This document shows, in pieces, positions 8,978-14,575 of a stretch of DNA of 14,575 bases (position 1 is the stretch's first letter; the number at the start of each line of letters is the position of its first letter). The notes below the pieces were generated by a model, which saw only the letters and a list, made by a program, of their open reading frames with translations, searched no databases and was not told the origin of the DNA. Both the position numbers and the translations under genes were made by a program. Origin of the DNA: Pleurotus djamor (taxonomy: Eukaryota; Basidiomycota; Agaricomycetes; Agaricales; Pleurotaceae); the NCBI GenBank assembly GCA_029747585.1, contig JAPEVF010001065.1, positions 1 through 14,575 of the forward strand. Reading direction: 5' to 3'.

Positions 8978-9357
8978 CGCAATCGAGAAAGATGGAATCC
9001 GAAGAAAAGTAACGCGGCGAAACAGTGGTCCTGGGATGCAATCGTCATTAATCGGACACGATCCATGAATATCCACAAGGTCTCATACCTTGGAGTGGAA
9101 AGAAAGAGTCGTTGGGGGTACAATGGGCAGAGATCCGCGGAAATCAGAGTGGAATAGAGGAGGGATCTGGGGGATAGTGTCCATGAGCAGCGACATAAGC
9201 GGGCGCTAAGGGGAATTCCTGACATAGCCGACGCACCTTTGAGCAGATTCGAACAAGGTGGATCCAAACGTATTGGTTCGACAGAATCGTGTGCAGATTT
9301 GATGCGACGAGGGGTCTTGCTGAACAGAGAATTCGGGGGGGAGCACAACTAGAACAC

Positions 9358-9771
9358 GTGAACGACCGTTCACCGTGTCCTAGGCCGTGAACAACCGTTC
9401 ACCGGCAGGCAGCCAAGGAAAAGGGAGTCCGGATGGTTCAAGGGCGTTGACGGATTGGCGGGCGTCGATGTGGAGAGCGGTGGTGGTGGTGGTTGGGGGG
9501 AAAAGTAGGCAGTTGTGACGTGGCTGGGTATACCCACGCTGGGTTGTTACCCACGAACGTGATCAACAAGATTTTCAGTCGGCGCTTCAATGTGTGATAC
9601 TCAGAGCGCCAACGATTCGAATTCAGCCGGCAAGTCCCGGGCGCTTGGCCAGCGTTTGTGAGATGTCGGAGTTGTAACTGAACTTCATTCGCGATTTCCT
9701 CCTCGACTCCTCCTCCCCCTGCAGCCTTTACATCTTTTCCCCGCTTATATCGCTGGTGAACGGTCGTTCAC
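9358..9771. repeat. Three GTGAAC(N4)GTTCAC palindromes
   Basis: GTGAACGACCGTTCAC (9358-9373) and GTGAACAACCGTTCAC (9387-9402) lie 29 bp apart. GTGAACGGTCGTTCAC (9756-9771), the reverse complement of the first, lies 93 bp before the transposase ATG. The arms are perfect 6-bp inverted repeats (7 bp in the first and third: GTGAACG/CGTTCAC). They could be operator-like sites for a dimeric regulator, or subterminal sites bound by the transposase. The other end of the element is not in the window, so this cannot be decided here. Confidence 0.7.
9525..9553. repeat. Isolated copy of the array palindrome plus a relative
   Basis: TGGGTATACCCA (9525-9536), identical to the array consensus, is followed four bases later by TGGGTTGTTACCCA (9540-9553). 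It is about 6 kb from the array, in the divergent promoter region. The flanks do not match either array spacer type. Confidence 0.8.
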
Positions 9772-9848
9772 AGCGGGTAGACGTGTTATCGGTTGCTAGA
9801 CGTCTATTTCGAGCATTTTTCCACTGTTCGTACGCATTTTTCGCGTCC

Positions 9849-11972
9849 ATGTCGCGCGTATCAATCGCAAGGGTGAGTCTTTCCCCATCCCTACATCCCG
9901 TTTCTCTCGTTATTCTGTGCGTTGTACTAATATTTCCCTTCCTTCGACTCCGCGCCTCGCGTCGCACCTTGTCTGCTTAGGTATGTCATCCTCTTTGCAT
10001 GATTTGCTCCCTTCTGACTCCGCTCTGCACGCAACTCAAATTCGCCGTTGATGGTACATGTGATCCTTGGTCCGTTTAGGTGAGTCGTTTATGAATGTTC
10101 CACCTTTATCCGTGCTGACCTCGCTCCCTAGGCTGCGCGCCAGGGTGCTCTCCGAGCTGATCACACACGAGATCCCCTTGGTCTCCTCGCAAAGGCCGAC
10201 CATCACCGCTCCCACCATCTTCATGTCTTCCCTGAGGCCCATCTTCGTAGCGGCGAGGTTGTGCCTCTCCCACAAGGCCGATACGTCACCCCTCCTCCCC
10301 CAGAAACCCCGAGTCACGATGAACCCATGGAACAAGGACAGGACGTTGAAAATTTCCCTGATTTCCCGCCCACAATTAGTCGACACCGAAGACGCAAGGA
10401 TCGACAGTGGCGAGCATGGTTAGATCAAGTCATCCCAGCCCTCATCACCCCATACTTTGACTTGCTTCGCGTGTCGAGGTCGCTCCGGGAAACGCCCTCT
10501 GGTTCTCTCCTGAAATGCAGCTGCACGAGTGTCGAACAGTACAGTATCCTTCTCGTCCGAGTCCACGGTACGTTGTTGTCATTGCTGTCCCTTCCTCTTG
10601 CTCACCTTCATCATTCAAGTCATCGAACGACTTTCAGTCCCCCTTTGCTCCTGTACAAAACTGGCGGAGAGGCTCGTCTCCATGGGCCTCTTCCCTTGTG
10701 CACCTTTCCGACCCACGCTTGCTGTCGACATCAGTCTCCTCCAGCTCGTCTCTGAATTGTTTGTCAACCTCGCGCCTAATACCACTGCCTGGTGCCGAGC
10801 TTTGGAGGCGTTCCTCGATCGTCGTGGATATCGTTTGCAGGGGGAGGTAAATCCCTTTATCATGTCTCTTCATAGATGAGCACTCACACTTGTTCTAGGA
10901 CCCTCTTCGCCGGCGTTTTGGGAACGCGTTACAATTTTTTAACTGCCTCGAAGTAGCGTGTGAGGCCTTTATCGAGAGGATTTTGCGTGGCTCTCCAGTG
11001 GAGGGGGGAGTGCCTCTTGACCAGGGTGGTATGTGCCTCATCATCAAGTGGTTTGCGGAGTTGATGAATCTTATGGAATATTTTTGTAGATGCATTAATG
11101 CCTGGTGATGAGGCTGTCTCCCCTTTTGGCCCTCCACCGCCGCTCGACCACCCCTCTGAGTACCTGCAAGCACGTTGTCCTGTCTGTTTCGGCGGAGAGA
11201 ACAATCGGCCGTCTCCTACAAGGTAACTTTTTTCCCTCTCGCTTCAACATCGTGTACTTATTTCTGTAGCCCACACGTCCTCGTTTGCTTAGACGCCTGC
11301 TTCACCCAGAAGCGCCGTCATCGAGAACATGATCCCCCTCTCAACCATCCGTCCTCAGTGTTTCTCTCCGATGTCCAGGCTCGATGTATGGAAGCCTACG
11401 TTGAGGCTGTGCGTGGTACAAGCTCACGTAAACGTCCACGCGCAGCTGATGATGATGGGAGTGACGAGGAAGATTCGGTTGAACCTGGCCTGCCCATCTC
11501 CAACTCGGTCCTCGCTGGTTGCGAGAAGAGTTTCACTGCCGCCGACGACACTCGTCAGAAGGCTAGCTCGCAGTTCTTCGATACCACTGCTCTCATGGGA
11601 CTACTCTGCCGCCATGATCGAGTCCTTTGGTTGGTCAACATGTCGTCTTCGGGAGAAAAACAGCACTATACGTTACTTTTACTTGAGACCCTCTTCCAAC
11701 ACATTCCCCTTACCTACCATGTCGGTGTTCTCTATGATATCAGCTGTCAACTTCATCGTAGTTGCATCAAGTATGGCTTCCTTGATCGCTACATGCCCCG
11801 TATCTCCTTTGCAATATCAATCTTTCATGCATTTGGACATCAATGGCCATGCCAGATTGCGTATCATCCACGCAAGGTTGTTGGATATGGGTTGACTGAT
11901 GGTGAAGGTTGTGAGCGGTTCTGGTACTCAATTAGTGGACTCATTGGGTGTCTGCGAGTATCAGGAGTTCGT
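9849..11972 (+). pseudogene. KDZ-family (Kyakuja/Dileera/Zisupton) transposase, interrupted by a copia LTR
   Basis: Exons: 9849-9872, 10132-10567, 10638-10846, 10899-11028, 11090-11222, 11270-11972 (545 codons, in frame throughout). This is an RNase H-fold DNA transposase. Visible parts in order: HRRRKDRQWRAWLDQVIPAL (about 107-126), CxC pairs at 137/139 and 157/159 of the KDZ N-terminal zinc domain, GLFPCAPFRPTLAVD, NTTAWCRALEAFL, DPLRRRFGNALQFF, EYLQARCPVCFGG, then VCLDACFTQKRR (first Asp 319), VLYDISCQLHR (second Asp 467), FHAFGHQWPCQIAYHPRK and LTDGEGCERFW (catalytic Glu near 523/526). The sequence stops after LRVSGVR, where the copia LTR begins; the remaining C-terminal part is not in the window. 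Read-through adds 16 LTR-encoded codons before TGA (12021). Introns are 47-70 bp apart from the compound first one. The frame up to the break is intact, so the insertion may be recent. Confidence 0.9.
9873..10131 (+). other. Three back-to-back introns with zero-length exons in the transposase gene
   Basis: 9873-9980 is GTGAGT..GCTTAG, 9981-10079 is GTATGT..TTTAG, 10080-10131 is GTGAGT..CCCTAG. Each AG is followed immediately by a canonical donor. Branch-like sites are TACTAAT (9925), CTGAC in the second, GCTGAC in the third. The first exon ends in phase 0 and the exon at 10132 is open in phase 0, so removal of all 259 bp joins SIAR to AARQGALR. It could be one intron with cryptic internal sites or a stepwise-spliced series. 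Confidence 0.65.
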
Positions 11973-11980
11973 TGTTTCTT

Positions 11981-12049
11981 GTCACGATCCGTGACAGGTC
12001 CCCTAGCTCCTGTGGTCACGTGACACCCCTATGCCGCCTGTCACGTGAC
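11981..12049 (+). promoter_or_regulatory. Cluster of GTCACG..CGTGAC palindromes at the LTR start
   Basis: GTCACGATCCGTGAC (11981-11995), GTCACGTGAC (12015-12024) and GTCACGTGAC (12040-12049). CACGTG is the core bound by fungal bHLH factors, so these may be U3 control sites. Starts are 34 and 25 bp apart. Confidence 0.6.
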
Positions 12050-12646
12050 TCACGGATCTAGTGGACCCACTCGCGCAGTAGTTACATAAACGGACCCGCC
12101 ATTGTTCTCTTAGCCGACGCCTCATGTAGCATAGTATATATAGTTCCTCATAGTTGTATTTGTCCCCTTAGCTCGTTTATAGACGTTTCTTCCTATCCTC
12201 TCTGATCCTTGTCCGGCCTGACGATCCAACCCGGACCCGAGACGACTTGGACCTCCTCTACTCGTCGCCCTCCTTCTCCTCCTAGTATCCTCGGCCTTGC
12301 ACCCGGCCTGGTACACCCGAGCCCGGAGTGTTAGTAGGAGTCCAGCGCTGCTCCCCAGTCGCTGTACTCGTCCTATCCTGTTCGCTCGGCCGTCATCTCG
12401 GCCTACGCTTGCCCCTATAGTCCCTCTCTGGATAGGGTCTAACATTTCTACATTTCCATTGGTTTAAAGCCTTATACATCCACCTTAGCATCATCTGTTG
12501 CGCATGCACCTCTCAATCGCCACGTCGACACACTAGTTCTAGGTCGACGTCACGCATGGTTTCATGTCGCTTAGTGCGACACTTCACATGGTGTCTAGTT
12601 CGACACCTCACACATTCCTTAGTCCATATTTAGTAGTCACTCGTAG

Positions 12647-12654
12647 TATATAAA
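12647..12654 (+). promoter_or_regulatory. TATA box of the copia LTR
   Basis: TATATAAA lies 145 bp before the LTR end. Transcription would begin around 12675-12690, leaving a short R-U5 of about 100-115 bp. It is the only good TATA box in this LTR. Confidence 0.65.
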
Positions 12655-12791
12655 GCCTGTATGTATCTAGGGAATATCTAACACTCGTTCTACCTACTAC
12701 TCGTGTGCTATACAACCTCAGGTGAATAGCTTGGTCTCTCGCCTAGCGCAGTGCTCGCCTTTATGGCTTGTAGCTATCCTGCTGCTCAACA

Positions 12792-12804
12792 GGTTATGGG
12801 CCCC
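12792..12804 (+). other. Primer-binding site, half initiator-Met tRNA type
   Basis: GGTTATGGGCCCC directly follows the LTR end (..CAACA). The context CAACAGGTTATGGGCCC is the one I know from Drosophila copia, where reverse transcription is primed by a fragment of initiator tRNA-Met ending in the anticodon loop. This fixes the LTR 3' end and supports the Ty1/copia call. Confidence 0.85.
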
Positions 12805-12989
12805 GCTGGTCGCTCTAGGAAAAGGGAGACTCTATGTCCCCTGAGTACTTGGGGACTAAGCTACCATTTACCTGCCCGTCGATGCGCTTAACTGCGACTC
12901 GACAGGGGGAGTCAGGGGTTTCATTTTCTCNGCACTTTCAGTTAACTTTTGTGCTGACGAACTTGTTATTTTACCCCCAGATCTCTATC

Positions 12990-14575
12990 ATGTCTTCTCT
13001 CGACACCTCTGGTCTCCGTGCTATCACTGGTACCCTTACTGGGACCAACTGGCAGACCTGGTCTGAGAAGATGACTCATCTCCTTCGCGCTAAAGGAGTT
13101 TGGCTCTACGTTAACGGCACTATCACCAAACCCTCTCCTATCGCCGCCACTCCTGCTAGGGGTGACAACCCTGCCACGCCCGGCAATGCCTCTGAAGTCA
13201 ATCAGTGGCTGGAGAAGGACCAAATGGCTCTTGGCATCATCGCTCTCACCGTCTCTGAGAATCTCCAGCGTCACATCAAGGATACTTCCAAGGAAACTTG
13301 GGATACCTTGAAGACTGCTTTCTCCTCTACGACTGTCTCCGCCGCCTATCAGTGGCTCCAGACGCTTCTCAACCTCCGCATCAAATCGACTGAGAACCCT
13401 ACTCCAGTCCTTGAGAAGTTTCGCACCGCCGTTCAACACCTCGAGAAACTTAAACTCGTTATTCCATCCTCCCTCCTCGCTCTCATCACCCTCACTGCCT
13501 TACCCAAGGAATGGGAGTTCATCGCTCAGATGACGATTACCAAGTCTCTCGATCAGCTCGAATTCAGCGACGTTCTTGCCTATATTCAGGCAGAATGGGA
13601 ACGGACGCAAGTCGCGAAACAGTCCAAAGCCTCTGCCAACAAACTCTCTGCTGTTAAGAAGAAGGGCCCAAACCCCAACTTCCAACAGCAGAAGCAGAAG
13701 AATAACGCCAACCAAAACGGCAACTCTTCTGGGCAGAAGCAGGCACAGTCCCCGCAGTCTGATTCCAACCAGCAACCCAAGCGCAAGCGTGGCAAGCGCG
13801 CTGGCAAGAATCAAAACAACGCCGCCGTCGATGTCACCGATGTCGAAGTTATCAACTTCGCTAATGCCGTCGCCACCCCTACCGTTCATCTTCCCTCCTC
13901 GCACACTCTCCTTGATCGTATCGACACCTCCTCCTCGTCTGCGCCTATTGTCGTTGGTGAAACCACCACCATTGTTGGACTCCCCGTCATGCCCAAGCCC
14001 AAGTGGTTCAACCACAAGCATAAGGAAGTTGCTCCCCAGCAGTACAACGGACAAGCTAAACCGTCCAACTGCAAGTCTATTGGGGACGACAACCTGGCTA
14101 AGGCACGCTCTCTGGTTTCTCGCATTGCTGAGCAACCTGCTACAACCGAGACTCTTCGCCGCCTCCATGGCGTGTTTCAACGTCAGTCCACATCCTCGAC
14201 TCCGCCCGCTGACATCTCTGATGATGAAAGCGATGACGATGAAGATGACCGCGCCTCCAAGCGCTTCAGGTCTGAATCGCCTGAAGACCTACGCTTCCGC
14301 GCATCTTCTTTAGAGGATCGTCTTCGATCTCCTAGCCCAGAGCCTCTTGACGACGACTCTGACTCGCTCTTCGACGAGCTTGAGACTGGCTACCAGAATG
14401 AGAGGTATGTTCATTCGTACCCTAAGTCGTCCTCACACTCTAATCACATTGGTTGGCAGCGTTCTCTACTCCGAGGGTCCCGCGCCTATGTAATTACTAA
14501 TGTTGATGTACATGGATTGTCCCGCGCAATAAATCGTTTTCATTCTAACAATGCTGCGAACGACAATAAGTACAA
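12990..14575 (+). CDS. gag: Copia Gag (Gag-Pol) polyprotein, N-terminal 528 codons, open to the right edge
   Basis: The ATG at 12990 (MSSLDTSGLRAITGTLTGTN) opens a frame without stops to the window end. NWQTWSEKMTHLLRAKGVWLYVNG (residues 20-43), then W..KD..A...I...VSE.L...I, TW..L...F and a LRIKSTENPTPVLEKF segment identify the copia Gag domain (DUF4219/UBN2 type), about residues 1-200, which forms the particle shell. A Gln/Asn/Lys-rich stretch with KRKRGKRAGK (about 264-273) follows and may bind nucleic acid. No CCHC zinc knuckle is visible; the only later Cys is in SNCKS. Residues 405-470 are Ser/Asp/Glu-rich (DDESDDDEDD). The protease DSG motif has not been reached by residue 528. A possible intron at 14405-14459 would replace the last visible part with a short tail. 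Domain call is sure; how Pol is expressed is not. Confidence 0.88.
   Translation, partial: MSSLDTSGLRAITGTLTGTNWQTWSEKMTHLLRAKGVWLYVNGTITKPSPIAATPARGDNPATPGNASEVNQWLEKDQMALGIIALTVSENLQRHIKDTSKETWDTLKTAFSSTTVSAAYQWLQTLLNLRIKSTENPTPVLEKFRTAVQHLEKLKLVIPSSLLALITLTALPKEWEFIAQMTITKSLDQLEFSDVLAYIQAEWERTQVAKQSKASANKLSAVKKKGPNPNFQQQKQKNNANQNGNSSGQKQAQSPQSDSNQQPKRKRGKRAGKNQNNAAVDVTDVEVINFANAVATPTVHLPSSHTLLDRIDTSSSSAPIVVGETTTIVGLPVMPKPKWFNHKHKEVAPQQYNGQAKPSNCKSIGDDNLAKARSLVSRIAEQPATTETLRRLHGVFQRQSTSSTPPADISDDESDDDEDDRASKRFRSESPEDLRFRASSLEDRLRSPSPEPLDDDSDSLFDELETGYQNERYVHSYPKSSSHSNHIGWQRSLLRGSRAYVITNVDVHGLSRAINRFHSNNAANDNKY
14405..14459 (+). other. Candidate 55-bp intron in Gag that would end the frame
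   Basis: GTATGT donor (AG|GTATGT), CTAATCAC branch-like site 18-20 bases before the end, and TTGGCAG acceptor. The length and signals match the other introns in this window. Removing 55 bp shifts the frame, giving SVLYSEGPAPM then TAA at 14494. Unspliced, the frame stays open. All signals are seen; use of the intron is inferred. Confidence 0.6.

Larger units (their letters stand above)
8978..9848. promoter_or_regulatory. Divergent intergenic region between the unknown gene pair and the KDZ transposase
   Basis: About 870 bp with no credible gene. It must contain the minus-strand promoter of the 698-residue protein gene and the plus-strand promoter of the transposase. A minus-strand open frame (9348-8950) lacks a recognisable product and overlaps the presumed leader. 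The region holds three GTGAAC(N4)GTTCAC palindromes, one CACGTG (9355-9360), a short GGT run (9480-9493) and a single copy of the array palindrome. A C/T-rich tract at 9700-9740 lies just upstream of the transposase start, as expected for a fungal promoter. Confidence 0.55.
11973..12791 (+). repeat. 5' long terminal repeat of the copia element (about 819 bp)
   Basis: The right end is fixed by CAACA immediately before the primer-binding site. The left end is placed at TGTTTC because TGTT..AACA gives matching LTR termini and because the transposase frame loses family similarity right after CGT (11970-11972). A start at 11980 (TGTCACG) is the alternative. It contains palindromic CACGTG elements in its first 80 bp and a TATA box. 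The second LTR is not in the window, so the ends are inferred. Confidence 0.75.
11973..14575 (+). mobile_element. Ty1/copia LTR retrotransposon, 5' part
   Basis: Contains a 5' LTR, a copia-type primer-binding site, a leader (12805-12989) and a Gag frame open to the right edge; protease, integrase, reverse transcriptase and the 3' LTR are outside. It sits inside the KDZ transposase coding sequence in the same orientation. If the LTR starts at 11973, the expected 5-bp target duplication would be TTCGT (11968-11972), to be found after the 3' LTR. An N at 12931 lies in the leader, which also shows GCTGAC, a pyrimidine tract and CCCAG ending nine bases before the Gag ATG, an acceptor-like arrangement. 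Confidence 0.85.

Noticed and set aside
8950..9348. Minus-strand 132-codon frame upstream of the 698-residue gene
   Set aside because: Different frame from the gene, no recognisable protein, and it covers the presumed leader and first splice donor.
10067..10423. Plus-strand 118-codon frame over KDZ exon 2
   Set aside because: Not the frame that matches KDZ proteins and it cannot be joined in phase to the following exons.
12122..12445. Minus-strand 107-codon frame
   Set aside because: Lies wholly within the LTR, antisense, with no recognisable product.
12720..12980. Leader intron of the copia RNA (donor CAG|GTGAAT in the LTR, acceptor CCCCCAG before Gag)
   Set aside because: The acceptor side is good but the donor is weak and splicing would remove the primer-binding site; not called as a feature.
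13500..14180. Minus-strand 226-codon frame and plus-strand frame 13576-14313
   Set aside because: Both are shadows of the Gag frame, which starts at 12990 and runs off the window edge.
1..14575. tRNA or rRNA genes
   Set aside because: No cloverleaf or rRNA core sequence was recognised on either strand; the tRNA-like match at 12792 is the retroelement primer-binding site.

Overview
The window looks like a repeat-rich region from a filamentous basidiomycete, most likely an Agaricomycete. The evidence is dense 45-70 bp GT..AG introns with CTRAY-type branch sites, a FunK1-type kinase gene, a KDZ (Kyakuja/Dileera/Zisupton) transposase, a Ty1/copia element, and two large genes resembling Agaricomycete-specific uncharacterised families. 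Two ambiguous bases (N at 4395 and 12931) suggest a draft assembly.

Layout, left to right. 1-649 (minus) is the N-terminal part of a FunK1-like kinase gene, cut by the window edge and apparently broken by a one-base homopolymer frameshift. 1053-1133 holds two hairpin-forming inverted repeats. 1158-3483 is non-coding and holds 32 copies of a 12-bp palindrome, TGGGTATACCCA, or close variants. From 1894 on, start-to-start distances alternate 32 and 38 bp (a 70-bp composite unit). The runs are separated by three longer related segments that keep a common minus-strand reading frame. 3569-6609 (minus) is a nine-exon gene for an 866-residue unknown protein. 6780-8977 (minus) is a three-exon gene for a 698-residue unknown protein. 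Both models close in frame and look intact.

8978-9848 is a non-coding spacer between this minus-strand pair and the divergent plus-strand transposase. It carries three GTGAAC(N4)GTTCAC palindromes and one isolated copy of the array palindrome. 9849-11972 is the 5' 545 codons of a KDZ transposase with the N-terminal CxC pair and the D, D, E motifs. Its first coding intron position is made of three back-to-back introns with no exon between them. The gene is cut between two codons by the LTR of a copia element (LTR 11973-12791, TATA box, half-tRNA primer-binding site identical to that of Drosophila copia, then Gag from 12990 off the right edge). Near the end of the visible Gag frame is a canonical 55-bp intron whose removal ends translation 11 codons later. 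This would give a Gag-only product by splicing.

The locus therefore reads as nested mobile DNA (copia inside KDZ) beside two intact unknown genes that may or may not be cargo of the older element. The palindrome array and the two splicing arrangements are the parts I could not explain from known feature types. All gene models were made by eye; no alignment or search was run.
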